Positions 8,236-17,746 of a DNA stretch of 57,264 bases are shown one piece after another. Source of the stretch: Vulcanimicrobiota bacterium (GTDB lineage Bacteria > Vulcanimicrobiota > Vulcanimicrobiia > Vulcanimicrobiales > Vulcanimicrobiaceae); the NCBI GenBank assembly GCA_003151115.1, contig PLWS01000002.1, forward strand, positions 878,570-935,833. Reading direction: 5' to 3'. The position numbers were made by a program, and so were the translations under genes. The notes below the pieces were generated by a model. That model ran no database searches. It was given only the letters and a program-made list of their open reading frames with translations, and was not told the DNA's origin. How positions within the stretch are numbered: the first letter of the stretch is position 1; each line of letters starts with the position of its first letter.

Positions 8236-8349
8236 GACCGTCTGTGCCCGCCCTTGGCGGCCAGCGGCAACGGTGGGACTCCTTACGCGACCACGTGAGA
8301 CGAGCGCCCTGCGTCAGCCCGGCCAACGCGCGACGGCCCCGGAGAATCC

Positions 8350-11300
8350 TTGAACCTCATAGACGTCAATAATTTCGATGCGATGCGAATCGGTTTGGCA
8401 TCGCCCGAGCAGATTCGCGCGTGGTCGTTCGGCGAAGTCAAGAAGCCCGAAACGATCAACTACCGTACGCTCAAGCCCGAGCGCGACGGTTTGTTCTGCG
8501 AGAAGATTTTCGGGCCCACCAAAGACTGGGAATGCCACTGCGGCAAGTACAAGCGGATCCGTTTCAAGGGCATGATCTGCGACCGCTGCGGCGTTGAGAT
8601 CACGCGCGCAAAAGTGCGCCGCGAACGCATGGGGCACATTGAATTGGCGACTCCGGTCAGCCACATCTGGTATTTCAAGGGCGTTCCCAGCCGCATCGGC
8701 ATTCTACTCGACATGTCGCCGCGCCAGCTTGAAAAAGTCATCTACTTTGCGGCCTACGTGGTTATCGACGCGGGCAGCACGCCGCTGCAGAAGCGTGAAG
8801 TCCTCACGGAGCAAAAATACCGCGAGTATCGCGAAAAATACGGCACCGCGTTCAAAGCCGGCATGGGAGCCGAGGCGATCCGCGAGCTGCTGCGCGATCT
8901 GAATTTGCGCAAGCTCCAGGAAGAACTGCGCAGTGAATTCCAAACGACGAGCGGACAGAAACGTCTCAAAGCGATCAAACGTCTCGAAGTCGTCGAAGCG
9001 TTCATCAACAGCGGCAATAAACCCGAGTGGATGATTTTGTCGGCCGTTCCGGTCATCGCGCCGGAGCTGCGTCCCATGGTCCAGCTCGACGGCGGCCGCT
9101 TCGCGACTTCGGATTTGAACGATCTCTACCGCCGCGTGATCAATCGCAACAACCGCCTCAAGCGGCTGCTGGAGCTTTCCGCGCCCGAGATCATCATTAA
9201 GAACGAGAAGCGCATGCTGCAAGAAGCAGTCGACGCGCTGATCGACAACGGTCGCCGCGGGCGTCCTGTCACCGGGCCCAACAACCGTCCGCTGAAGTCT
9301 CTTTCGGACATATTAAAAGGAAAGCAAGGCCGCTTCCGGCAGAACTTGCTCGGAAAACGCGTCGACTATTCGGGCCGTTCGGTCATCGTCGTCGGTCCCA
9401 CGCTCAAACTGCACCAGTGCGGTCTGCCCAAAGAGATGGCGCTCGAGCTCTTCAAGCCGTTCGTCATGAAGAAACTGGTCGACCGCGGTCAGGCGCACAA
9501 CATCAAGAGCGCGAAGCGTATGGTCGAACGCGTGCGGCCGGAAGTCTGGGACGTCCTGGACGAGGTCATCCGCGAACATCCGGTGCTGTTGAACCGCGCC
9601 CCCACGCTTCACCGTTTGGGCATCCAAGCGTTCGAGCCGGTGCTGGTTGAAGGCAAGGCCATTCATCTGCATCCTCTGGTCTGTACGCCGTACAACGCTG
9701 ATTTCGACGGCGACCAGATGGCGGTGCATTTGCCGCTTTCGGCAGGCGCACAAGCCGAAGCGCGCATCTTGATGCTCTCCTCGAACAACATCTTGCTGCC
9801 GGCGTACGGCAATCCGGTCTCCATCCCGACCCAAGATATGGTTCTCGGGCTGTACTACCTCACGTTTCACCGCGACGAATACGTGGGGCCGGCCAAAGCC
9901 GCCATCGCCGACGATTACGATGCGAAGGTCGAGCGCGAGGACAGCGTTTCGCGCAGCAACGGCAAGCGCAAGAAGGTCAAAGGCGAGGACGAGAACGCGC
10001 CCGCGCGCATGCACTCGTTCAGCAGCCCCGACGAAGCGATTATGGCGCACGAAACGCGTCACGTCGCGCTGCAGGAGTGGATCAACGTCCGCTGGCGCGG
10101 GGAACTGATCCGCACGACCGTCGGGCGCGTTATTTTCAACAACGCTTTCCCCGAGAATTGGAACCACCCGTACGTCAATAACATTTTCGACAAGAGCGCG
10201 CTCAAGAAGCTGATCACGGACTGTTACCGCAAGTACGGGAACGCCGAGACGGCAAAATTCCTGGACGCGATCAAAGACCTTGGCTTCCACTATGCGACGC
10301 AGTCGGGCACGACCGTTTCGATCACCGACATCATCTTGCCCGAGGCCAAGTACGAAATCTTGAACAAGGCGCAGGGTGAAGTCGACGAACAGCACCGCCT
10401 GTACGACCAAGGCTTCATCTCGCAGGACGAGCAGTACACCAAGACGATCGACATCTGGGCGAAGGCCAGCGACGACGTCAGCGACGCGATGCAGAGCGCG
10501 TTCAGTCCGCTCAACCCGGTCTTCATGATGGCGACCTCCGGTGCGCGCGGTTCGATCGCGCAGGTCAAACAGCTGGGCGGCATGCGTGGACTGATGTCCG
10601 ATCCCTCGGGGCGGATTTTGGAGATTCCCGTCAAGGCGTCGCTCAAAGAGGGCCTGACCGTTCTGGAGTACTTCATCTCGACGCACGGCGCGCGTAAAGG
10701 CTTGGCCGACACCGCGCTGCGTACGGCGGACTCGGGCTACTTGACGCGCCGTCTGGTCGACGTCGCGCAGGACGTCATCATCCGCGAAGAAGATTGCGGA
10801 ACGTCCAACGGCATCGTCGTCTCCGACATCGCGGCGGGCAAAGAGATCATCGAGCCGCTCGGCGACCGCATCATCGGGCGCCGCGCTGCCGAAGACATCA
10901 AAGAAGGCCGCACGGTCGTGGTCAAACGCGACAGCGAGATCGACGAAGAGAAGGTCAAGACGATTCTCGAAAACGGCATCAAGAGCGTCAAGATCCGTTC
11001 CGTGCTCACGTGCAAAGCGAAGTACGGCGTCTGCTCGATGTGCTACGGCCGCAACCTTGCGACCGGCAACAAAGTCGATATCGGCGAAGCGGTGGGCATC
11101 ATCGCGGCGCAATCGATCGGCGAGCCGGGCACGCAGCTCACGCTGCGCACGTTCCACACGGGCGGCGTGGCCACCGAAGACATCATCACGGGTCTTCCGC
11201 GTGTCGAGGAAATCTTCGAAGCGCGCAAGCCGAAAGGCCAAGGCACCATCGCCGAGCACAACGGCAAGGTCAAATTCGGCGAAGAGAAAAACCGCCGCGT

Positions 11301-12168
11301 GGTCTTTATCGTCGATGAGGTCGGCGAGGAGCACGAGTACGACATCGCGCACGGCATGCATTTGCTCGTGCATGAAGGCGACAAAGTCTCCGTGGGCGAT
11401 CAGCTCAGCGAAGGCTCGCTCAATCCGCACGATATTTTGCGGGTCAAAGGCGAGACCGCGCTCCATAACTACCTGGTGGAAGAAGTTCAGAAAGTCTACC
11501 GTTCGCAGGGCGTCGACATCAACGACAAACACATCGAGGTCATCGTGCGTTCGATGCTGCGCAAGGTCAAAGTGCGCGACGGCGGCGACACGCAGATGCT
11601 TCCGGGCCAATTGGTCGAGTTCGCGAACTTCATCGAGCAGAACGAGCGTCTGGGATCGGGCGACCAAAAGGCGACCGCAGATCCGGTGCTGCTCGGCGTG
11701 ACGAAGGCATCGCTCGCCACGGAATCGTTCCTGTCGGCGGCGTCATTCCAAGAAACGACGCGCGTGCTGACCGACGCAGCGATCAAGGGCAAACACGATC
11801 CGCTGCTGGGCCTGAAAGAGAACGTCATCATCGGCAAGCTGATTCCGGCGGGCACGGGGATGTCGCGCTACCGCAACATCAAGATCGAGCCCGAAGGCCA
11901 GGATCTCGATGACGACGGACGTCCGCGCAATCAGTTCGAGGCTTCGGTCTACGACACGATGAGCGCCGACGATGCGGCATTGGCCGAAGTCATGGCTGCA
12001 AGCGGAGACGGCATGCAGAAACTCGTGAGCGCATACGATCGCACCCGCGAACCCGCGACCGTGCAATACGAAGGCGAATACGCAGATCACACCGCAGTGC
12101 ACGCGCCGCCGAAAAAGACGCAGTACGATAAGTCCGGCTTCAAGGGCATCAACCCCGACGATCTGTAA
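8350..12168 (+). CDS. rpoC: RNA polymerase beta' subunit
   Basis: Beta' subunit, 1272 residues, complete. Seen in order: N-terminal zinc site ([11 protein letters not shown]... [11 protein letters not shown], about residues 58-83), the catalytic [12 protein letters not shown] loop whose three Asp hold Mg2+ (about bases 9700-9732), GARGS at the start of the bridge-helix region (about 10540-10554), and a second zinc site [18 protein letters not shown] (about 11005-11060). [21 protein letters not shown] follows, and [21 protein letters not shown] lies near the C-terminus. Start is TTG 8350, fixed by GGAG (8341-8344) five bases upstream and by alignment to the usual N-terminus. It has its own promoter at 8207-8235. 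It is shorter than the E. coli subunit (1407), consistent with absence of the large lineage-specific insertion. Confidence 0.99.
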   Translation: MNLIDVNNFDAMRIGLASPEQIRAWSFGEVKKPETINYRTLKPERDGLFCEKIFGPTKDWECHCGKYKRIRFKGMICDRCGVEITRAKVRRERMGHIELATPVSHIWYFKGVPSRIGILLDMSPRQLEKVIYFAAYVVIDAGSTPLQKREVLTEQKYREYREKYGTAFKAGMGAEAIRELLRDLNLRKLQEELRSEFQTTSGQKRLKAIKRLEVVEAFINSGNKPEWMILSAVPVIAPELRPMVQLDGGRFATSDLNDLYRRVINRNNRLKRLLELSAPEIIIKNEKRMLQEAVDALIDNGRRGRPVTGPNNRPLKSLSDILKGKQGRFRQNLLGKRVDYSGRSVIVVGPTLKLHQCGLPKEMALELFKPFVMKKLVDRGQAHNIKSAKRMVERVRPEVWDVLDEVIREHPVLLNRAPTLHRLGIQAFEPVLVEGKAIHLHPLVCTPYNADFDGDQMAVHLPLSAGAQAEARILMLSSNNILLPAYGNPVSIPTQDMVLGLYYLTFHRDEYVGPAKAAIADDYDAKVEREDSVSRSNGKRKKVKGEDENAPARMHSFSSPDEAIMAHETRHVALQEWINVRWRGELIRTTVGRVIFNNAFPENWNHPYVNNIFDKSALKKLITDCYRKYGNAETAKFLDAIKDLGFHYATQSGTTVSITDIILPEAKYEILNKAQGEVDEQHRLYDQGFISQDEQYTKTIDIWAKASDDVSDAMQSAFSPLNPVFMMATSGARGSIAQVKQLGGMRGLMSDPSGRILEIPVKASLKEGLTVLEYFISTHGARKGLADTALRTADSGYLTRRLVDVAQDVIIREEDCGTSNGIVVSDIAAGKEIIEPLGDRIIGRRAAEDIKEGRTVVVKRDSEIDEEKVKTILENGIKSVKIRSVLTCKAKYGVCSMCYGRNLATGNKVDIGEAVGIIAAQSIGEPGTQLTLRTFHTGGVATEDIITGLPRVEEIFEARKPKGQGTIAEHNGKVKFGEEKNRRVVFIVDEVGEEHEYDIAHGMHLLVHEGDKVSVGDQLSEGSLNPHDILRVKGETALHNYLVEEVQKVYRSQGVDINDKHIEVIVRSMLRKVKVRDGGDTQMLPGQLVEFANFIEQNERLGSGDQKATADPVLLGVTKASLATESFLSAASFQETTRVLTDAAIKGKHDPLLGLKENVIIGKLIPAGTGMSRYRNIKIEPEGQDLDDDGRPRNQFEASVYDTMSADDAALAEVMAASGDGMQKLVSAYDRTREPATVQYEGEYADHTAVHAPPKKTQYDKSGFKGINPDDL

Positions 12169-12174
12169 GCGGCT

Positions 12175-12798
12175 GTGAGAGGGCGCGCCGCCGTATTCGT
12201 TCGTTACCGCAGCGGCGACGGCGCGGGACATGTCGGCTGGGCGTTCGATTACGATCCGCCGCCCCGCGTCGACGCGGGTGCGGTTGAAAATCACTCGGGA
12301 GGCATCCACTCGGATGCCTCCCGCATGGGGTTTTGGACCGAGTTGAGTGCCGATCCCGTCGCCTGCATGCGTAAGAATCAATACGACGACCTGAAGTTTG
12401 TGGACGTCGACGATGCCGATCCCGTTTGCGCTTATGAGACGGTGCTCTGGATTGGGAAGCACGCGTACACCGCGATCCTACGCAACTGCCTCGACGATGC
12501 ATACGACGTCTTGCGCGCATTCGGCGTGCCCGATCTCGAGCCGCCTTCCCACGACTGGTTTCCAAAGAACTGGTTCGCGCATTTTCGCGGGACGCAGCGT
12601 CCCGTTGCGAACTTTGACTGGAACGAGGGCCGGACCGAGGGAAGCAGCGGTAGTGAAGCGCCGCCCGATCCGGATTCGCTCGAACCCACAACTCCGGACT
12701 GGCGCAATCCCTTGAGCGCCGTCTTTTCGTTATTTCGCCTGGAGCTGTTTCGCGATTTCTTTCGCGGACTGGTTCACCGCCGGCGCCGCCGCGGTTAA
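12175..12798 (+). CDS. hypothetical protein, possible circularly permuted papain-like (NlpC/P60/LRAT) fold
   Basis: 207 residues, GTG start 6 bases after the rpoC stop, so probably co-transcribed with rpoC; no clear ribosome site. N-terminal part FVRYRSGDGAGHVGWAFDYD contains His19 on a predicted beta strand. Later comes a Cys at the head of a helix (ILRNCLDDAYDVLRAFGV, Cys105). His first and N-C helix second is the order found in permuted NlpC/P60 and LRAT-type proteins (His, then NC at a helix start). Asn104-Cys105-helix is the best part of the match. The middle WTELSADPVACMRKNQYDDLKF has another Cys. The C-terminus is basic (VHRRRRRG). No signal peptide. The last 69 bases overlap the convergent nuclease/helicase gene. 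The fold call is inference. Confidence 0.6.
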   Translation: MRGRAAVFVRYRSGDGAGHVGWAFDYDPPPRVDAGAVENHSGGIHSDASRMGFWTELSADPVACMRKNQYDDLKFVDVDDADPVCAYETVLWIGKHAYTAILRNCLDDAYDVLRAFGVPDLEPPSHDWFPKNWFAHFRGTQRPVANFDWNEGRTEGSSGSEAPPDPDSLEPTTPDWRNPLSAVFSLFRLELFRDFFRGLVHRRRRRG

Positions 12799-15700
12799 AG
12801 CTGCGGCTTGCGCCGCCTCCTCGTACGCGCAGAGCAGATTCACGAGCGCCATCTGTTCGGGCGTCTTGCAGGGCGATTCTAATAGACGCGGACTGCAGAC
12901 GATAACGCTCGCGCATTGAGCGCGCGAAATCGCGACGTTGAAACGGTTCTTGTCGAAAAGAAAGGCCGCGTCGCGCGGAAGCGTCTGCGAACTGGACGTG
13001 GCCATGCTGTAGATGACAACGGGCGCTTGTTGCCCTTGGAATTTGTCGACCGTGCCGACTTGGACGCGGTCGTGTCCGGCCGCCGCCAAAAGCTCCTTGA
13101 TGCGAATCCGCTGCAAGTTGTAGGGCGCCACGATCAAGATGTCGTTGCGGGTCATGGGGCGCGGCGGTGCATCGCCTATCGTCACGCTGCCGTTCAGCAG
13201 CCGTTCTACCGCTTCGGTAATCCAGGCAGCTTCCTCGTCGGATTTGCGGCCGTTGCCCTCATGTGCGATCGGCACGAAAAGCGGGCCGCCGGCGGCGAAG
13301 CCGGAAGCGTCGATTGCGTTGCGTTCCGTCGAGGACGCGTTGTGAAGTCGTCCGTCGTAAATGTTGCCGGAGATAAAACGGGTTAGCGCCGGATTCAGCC
13401 GATAGGTCGTGTCCAAAAAGACGCCGCGATCCGGCGGGATGGTGCGGTCGTCGCCGAGCAGATGTTCGAGAATCGAGAGATCGGTGCCGGCGGGGTGCGT
13501 GCCTTTGGTCACCTGCGGGAGCTGCAGCGGATCGCCGAGCAAAACGACGTTTTTTCCGGCTAAGGATGCGATCAGCGCGTCGGCAATCGAAACTTGCCCG
13601 GCTTCGTCGATGAAAACATAATCGAACTCGCGCACGAGGCTTTCGTCGGCCCACGCGTACGTCGTGCCCGCTGCCAGCAGACAGAGTTCAGACGTCAGCG
13701 CCGCGATGTCGTCCAAGCTCTCGATCATCGGCCAGTCGGTCAGCGCTTCGTATCTCGAACCTTCGGTCGTCGCGCTTTCCTTATGGCATCCGTGAAAGCG
13801 GAAGGCGCGCTCCTTTGCAACCTCCTCGACCTTGCGCAGCAAATTATGCACGGCTTTGTGGCTTTGCGCGACCACGCCGACTCGTTTGCCGGCTTGCAGA
13901 AGGTCAACGATCGCATGCGCGCCCGCGGTCGTCTTTCCGGAGCCGGGTGGTCCCTGGACGAATAACGCGCTGCGATCGAGATTTCCGATCACGCGCGAAA
14001 CCGATTCCGGCGTGACGCGCTCCGGCTGTATAGGGCCTGAAGTTTTGAGCACCGGCGCGCGGTTCAGAAGCATCTGCAGCGTTGCGGGGTAATCCGCTTG
14101 CAGCGTGCCGGCGGCGTATGCCTGCGCGATCCGTTCCATCGCAGTGCGTTTCTTGTGCTGGGGAATGGGTGTGCCGGGAATCAGGGCGCGCAATTCGGCG
14201 GGATCGATGGTTTTGGTGAGTTTGATCTGCAGCTCGCGCTTGGCGGCGTCGATGCAGACGATTTCGCCCGCGCCTTTTCGAGTGTACGGATCGTGACAGC
14301 CTTTGAACGGCAGCCGGTGCTCTTGCGAAGGGAATGAATACGTGTAGACCAGGTTGCGATCTTCGGGGCTGCGTTTGAAGGGCGAAACGTCCGTGCGCAA
14401 CGTCAGATTTCCGAGCGCCTCGTCGTCGTATTCTTGCAGATCTTGCGGATTGGCGCAGCGATCGAAATACTTCCACCATTCCGGCTTGTGTTCGCGCCGG
14501 TGGTACTGCAGCAAATTTCCGAGTAGCCACCGGGCGCGCAGCTCATCGTTCCATCCGCGCAACTCTGAAAGCGAGTCGGGCGCGGGAAGACCGTCGAGGA
14601 AACTCTTCTCGAGCTCGGTTTGGCCGGTCTCCTCGGCGGGCTTGACCTCCGGCGCGGTGCGCCATTTGACGGGTTTCTCGCGGCCTGCGTTCAGCTCGTC
14701 GCGCAAAATGCGCAGCCATTCGCGCAGCCGGTAGGTCGAGCGGCAGTCGTCTTCGTTATAGGCGCGGATATCCTCGAGAACGGCGTCGTCGCGATCGTCG
14801 AGCCACGACTCGAACATCACGATCGATTCGTCTCCGCCTCTGACTTGCGTCTCGCGCTGAAGCCCGTAGAACGTTTCGACTTTCTTAATGGAGTAGGAGG
14901 GCTGCGAAATGACCAAACCTTGCCGGACGACCGGGTAGAGATCGATGAAGACGCCTTGCCGCAGAAAGTCGTCCACCTCGCGTTCGCGCGAACCGTAACG
15001 GCCCATTAGCCGTTTGAGAACCGAGACTTCGTACGAAGCGTAGTGGTAGACGTGTGCACCGGGATACTGTTCGCGACGCTGCACGACGAAATCGACAAAT
15101 GCTTCGAAGGCGGTCCGTTCGAGTGATGGATCCGTCCCCCAAAAGGCCCGGTATGAGTCTTCTTCCGGAAGATAGACGCCCCAGAGGTATTCGAGGCCGC
15201 GATCGGCGCGGTAAACCGGGTCGCCTTCAATGTCGAAGAAGATGTCGCCGGGATCGGGTTTGGGAAGTTTTGCGAAGCCGCTGAGCTCGTCGGAAAGTTC
15301 GCGGAACTGGTAAAAATGCTGCGGCGATCCATTCTTGCGCGATGCGCGGTGCAAGTGCTGCTGCGCAGCTTGCGCTTGCAGCCGCTCGAACGTGCCTTCC
15401 GTCATTTTGTTCGGGCGCTCGCCGGCGGCGGCGAGTTGCGCCAGCGTGTGAATTCCGCCCTTTTCGAGCTTCGCGATCTGATCGCGCCGGATGCCCGCCA
15501 CCAGACTCAAGTGGTCGTCGTCGTCGCGGCGTTTCGCGCACTGCGCGTTCCAGGGGCAGATCACGCAGTGGGCGCACTCGAACGGATAGACATCGCCGCC
15601 CGTTTCGACGCTCTCCAGGAACGAGCGCTTTAACCGCCGGTAGTATGCGGCGTAGTCGGCCAGCCTGAACGGCGCGTGCTCGCCGCTGCCCAGAACGATG

Positions 15701-16215
15701 AATCCGAACTCCGGTGCGGTGCCTTGCACGCGCTGCAGATGCTCGCTGTAATTACAGAGCTGGACGAGAAAGTACGGCTTGGGGTGCAGCGCGAGCTTTG
15801 TGTCGATGACCTCGTAACTCCAGTCCCAGCACGCGAACTTCGTTTCGATGCGGCGCAAGAAATCTGCGTGGCCCATGAACGTGCCGTCGAAAAACGTGGC
15901 CTGGTAAATATAGCGGACGCCTTGCTCCATCGCGAGCACGGTGCGCGCCTCCGCTTCCCGTAGACCTGCAATCGTATGTTCTGCGGGCCGCTCGATGACT
16001 TCGACCTCACCTTGGAATTCGGCCAGCCGCTCGAGATAGTGCCGCTCGTGTTCCTCGCCCTTGCGCGCGATGAGCGCGGTCATTGGATCGACTTCGGTTG
16101 GCCGCTCTTTTTCGCCGAGCGCGACCAAGCGGTCCAGCTCGGTAAGGTGGCGGCATTCCAGAAAGTTGTTGAGGTCTGACGCCGAGTAGACCGAGACGCC
16201 GTCGATGCGTTGCAT
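12730..16215 (-). CDS. TM0106-type RecB-like nuclease fused to DEDD exonuclease and SF1 helicase
   Basis: 1161-residue DNA-processing enzyme with three modules. Residues about 10-230: a RecB/Cas4-type PD-(D/E)xK nuclease with Asp118 (GHADFLRR), Asp138-x-Lys140 (YEVIDTK) and Gln152. Cys21 plus Cys217, Cys220 and Cys226 (spacing C-x2-C-x5-C) are arranged like the Fe-S ligands of AddB, Dna2 and Cas4. Residues about 320-500: an RNase H-like DEDD exonuclease (FFDIEGDP with Asp328/Glu330, AYNEDDCRST near 489). Residues about 740-1150: SF1 helicase with Walker A GPPGSGKTT (755-763), DEAG (870-873), GDPLQLPQV (894-902), a VDKFQGQQAPV motif and an AISRA motif. Known relatives are annotated as TM0106-family nucleases; the biological role is unproven. 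A lone gene with no adaptive-immunity neighbours. Confidence 0.9.
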   Translation of the reverse strand: MQRIDGVSVYSASDLNNFLECRHLTELDRLVALGEKERPTEVDPMTALIARKGEEHERHYLERLAEFQGEVEVIERPAEHTIAGLREAEARTVLAMEQGVRYIYQATFFDGTFMGHADFLRRIETKFACWDWSYEVIDTKLALHPKPYFLVQLCNYSEHLQRVQGTAPEFGFIVLGSGEHAPFRLADYAAYYRRLKRSFLESVETGGDVYPFECAHCVICPWNAQCAKRRDDDDHLSLVAGIRRDQIAKLEKGGIHTLAQLAAAGERPNKMTEGTFERLQAQAAQQHLHRASRKNGSPQHFYQFRELSDELSGFAKLPKPDPGDIFFDIEGDPVYRADRGLEYLWGVYLPEEDSYRAFWGTDPSLERTAFEAFVDFVVQRREQYPGAHVYHYASYEVSVLKRLMGRYGSREREVDDFLRQGVFIDLYPVVRQGLVISQPSYSIKKVETFYGLQRETQVRGGDESIVMFESWLDDRDDAVLEDIRAYNEDDCRSTYRLREWLRILRDELNAGREKPVKWRTAPEVKPAEETGQTELEKSFLDGLPAPDSLSELRGWNDELRARWLLGNLLQYHRREHKPEWWKYFDRCANPQDLQEYDDEALGNLTLRTDVSPFKRSPEDRNLVYTYSFPSQEHRLPFKGCHDPYTRKGAGEIVCIDAAKRELQIKLTKTIDPAELRALIPGTPIPQHKKRTAMERIAQAYAAGTLQADYPATLQMLLNRAPVLKTSGPIQPERVTPESVSRVIGNLDRSALFVQGPPGSGKTTAGAHAIVDLLQAGKRVGVVAQSHKAVHNLLRKVEEVAKERAFRFHGCHKESATTEGSRYEALTDWPMIESLDDIAALTSELCLLAAGTTYAWADESLVREFDYVFIDEAGQVSIADALIASLAGKNVVLLGDPLQLPQVTKGTHPAGTDLSILEHLLGDDRTIPPDRGVFLDTTYRLNPALTRFISGNIYDGRLHNASSTERNAIDASGFAAGGPLFVPIAHEGNGRKSDEEAAWITEAVERLLNGSVTIGDAPPRPMTRNDILIVAPYNLQRIRIKELLAAAGHDRVQVGTVDKFQGQQAPVVIYSMATSSSQTLPRDAAFLFDKNRFNVAISRAQCASVIVCSPRLLESPCKTPEQMALVNLLCAYEEAAQAAALTAAAPAVNQSAKEIAKQLQAK

Positions 16216-16284
16216 AGGCTAGCTTTACCGTAGCATTGTGCCATACGCCTGGCACACGGAGCTAAGGATTTGCGAAGAGCTGGT

Positions 16285-17142
16285 CTAGACGGGGTGCGGT
16301 TTGCGGTTGGCTAGCCGAAGGCGGCGCTGCAGGGCTTGGCTCGGAACGCGTACGCGGTCGGCCAGTCTGACCAGCCAAAGCAGTCTGATCGTCCACCACG
16401 TGATGTCGATTTCGTACCAAGCCATGCCGTGGCGAGCCGAGTACGGAAAGGCGTGATGGTTGTTGTGCCAGCCCTCGCCGAACGAGAGCAGCGCGACCCA
16501 CCAAGAGTTGGTCGAACGGTCGGTCGTCTTGTAGGTGCGGTAACCGAACATGTGCGTGGCGCTGTTGACCAGCCACGTTGAGTGATAGGCGAAAACCAGA
16601 CGTCCGAAGACGGCCCAAACGACGAACGGCCAGCCTCCGATTGCGAATAAGAGACCTCCGAACGCCAGTTGAATCGGAAAGTTGAGCCGGTAGAGCGAGC
16701 GGTAGAAGCGATCGTTCCACAGATCCGGGCAGTATTTCTGAAATTCTTCGACGCTGCGCGGCACGTCAGGGTTCGGTTTGAAGAGCCACTCTATGTGCGC
16801 CCAGCCGAAGCCGCGGCGCACGTCGTGCGGATCACCGTTTTGATCGGCGTGCGCGTGATGGCGGCGGTGCGTCGCTACCCACGATATCGGATCGCCTTGC
16901 ACCGCCAGCAATCCCAAAATTGCGGTTGCGTATTCGACGGGCTTCACCAGACGGACGCTGCGATGCGTCAGCGTGCGGTGGTAACAGAGCGTAACTCCCA
17001 GTGCGCCGGTCGCATAAGCGACGCAGGCTGCGGCGATAATCGCCGGCCAAGAGAAGAAGATCGGCACGAAAACTGCCAGGGCACAGAGGTGAATGAATAA
17101 GAGGCCTAGGCCGTTTGGCCAGTTTGGACGTGCGTCAACCAT
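16285..17142 (-). CDS. acyl-CoA/fatty-acid desaturase, membrane di-iron
   Basis: 285-residue membrane enzyme that introduces a cis double bond (delta-9 type by family) into acyl chains. The three histidine boxes that hold the di-iron centre are all present: HRTLTH (55-60), HRRHH (92-96, inside WVATHRRHHAHAD) and HNNHH (226-230, inside GEGWHNNHHAFPYSARHG). Hydrophobic pairs flank them (about residues 12-50, 66-85 and 155-190). Start ATG 17142 has AGGAAAG eight bases upstream. No electron-donor gene lies next to it. It reads toward the nuclease/helicase gene, whose start is 69 bases downstream. Likely role: adjusting membrane fluidity. Confidence 0.92.
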   Translation of the reverse strand: MVDARPNWPNGLGLLFIHLCALAVFVPIFFSWPAIIAAACVAYATGALGVTLCYHRTLTHRSVRLVKPVEYATAILGLLAVQGDPISWVATHRRHHAHADQNGDPHDVRRGFGWAHIEWLFKPNPDVPRSVEEFQKYCPDLWNDRFYRSLYRLNFPIQLAFGGLLFAIGGWPFVVWAVFGRLVFAYHSTWLVNSATHMFGYRTYKTTDRSTNSWWVALLSFGEGWHNNHHAFPYSARHGMAWYEIDITWWTIRLLWLVRLADRVRVPSQALQRRLRLANRKPHPV

Positions 17143-17187
17143 TTGCAGAACTTTCCTAATCCAGCGTTCGCTTAAAGCGCGCCGGGG

Positions 17188-17619
17188 TTAAACTATGCCG
17201 GCACGTATGGCGTGTACGGCGACTTGAGTGCGCGCCGTCAGGTTCATCTTCGCCAAGACATGCGAAATATGATTCTTCACGGTCTTATCGCTGAGCTTGA
17301 GGCGGCTGGATATTTCTTTGTTCGAAAGCCCTTCAGCAACCAAGCGCACGACCTCGAGTTCGCGATCCGACAATGTTGAAAACGCACGAACCGGTCCCGG
17401 AACCGGCTTGAGAGCCGGGACCGGTGGTTGCGGCGCCATGCGCCTGAGCGTGTCGATGGCTTCGGCGATCGTCATCGCGCGCAGCGTCGCAGCCAGGGAA
17501 GAAGCCTCTCCCAGGGTGTCGATCTGGCGCTCGAGGTCGAGCAGCCGGCTCAGGGTTCGGGAAATAACGGCGTCCGGGCCGGAAAAGACATTCCCGGCAG
17601 CCTCTCTAGAAACAGCCAT
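17188..17619 (-). CDS. LuxR/GerE-type HTH regulator without receiver domain
   Basis: 143 residues. The C-terminal 65 residues are a LuxR/GerE DNA-binding domain: LSDRELEVVRLVAEGLSNKE, then ISSRLKLSDKTVKNHISHVLAKMNL, then TQVAVHAIRAGIV. The N-terminal 75 residues contain a helical stretch (VISRTLSRLLDLERQIDTLGEA...) but no phospho-acceptor signature, so it is not a classic response regulator. The N-terminal part may serve for dimerisation or ligand contact. The gene is divergent from the STAND-BTAD regulator at 17747. The 127-base gap contains phased CTTAC repeats that could be the operator for either product. Next gene downstream is the desaturase, 46 bases away on the same strand. Confidence 0.85.
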   Translation of the reverse strand: MAVSREAAGNVFSGPDAVISRTLSRLLDLERQIDTLGEASSLAATLRAMTIAEAIDTLRRMAPQPPVPALKPVPGPVRAFSTLSDRELEVVRLVAEGLSNKEISSRLKLSDKTVKNHISHVLAKMNLTARTQVAVHAIRAGIV

Positions 17620-17654
17620 ATCCGCATAGGGTACCGGGCGCTCTTTTCCTGGGC

Positions 17655-17693
17655 CTTACGGACTATAACAAGCTCCTTACAAAGTGCTTACAA
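17655..17693. promoter_or_regulatory. phased CTTAC repeats in divergent intergenic region (candidate operator)
   Basis: CTTACGG at 17655-17661, CTTACAA at 17676-17682 and CTTACAA at 17687-17693. Start-to-start distances are 21 and 11 bases, close to two turns and one turn of the helix, so the copies face the same side of the DNA. They lie between the divergent regulators 17619 (-) and 17747 (+). The repeats are seen directly; operator function is inferred. Confidence 0.4.
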
Positions 17694-17746
17694 GACCCGC
17701 CCGGTTCCGACAGTCCGGCCGTGGCGCTCCGTCGTAAGAGACACCG

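Noticed and set aside
9313-11667. 784-codon open frame on the - strand, opposite rpoC
   Set aside because: rpoC is certain on the + strand. The antisense frame follows from GC-rich codon bias and its translation is dominated by Arg, Asp, Val and His with no domain.
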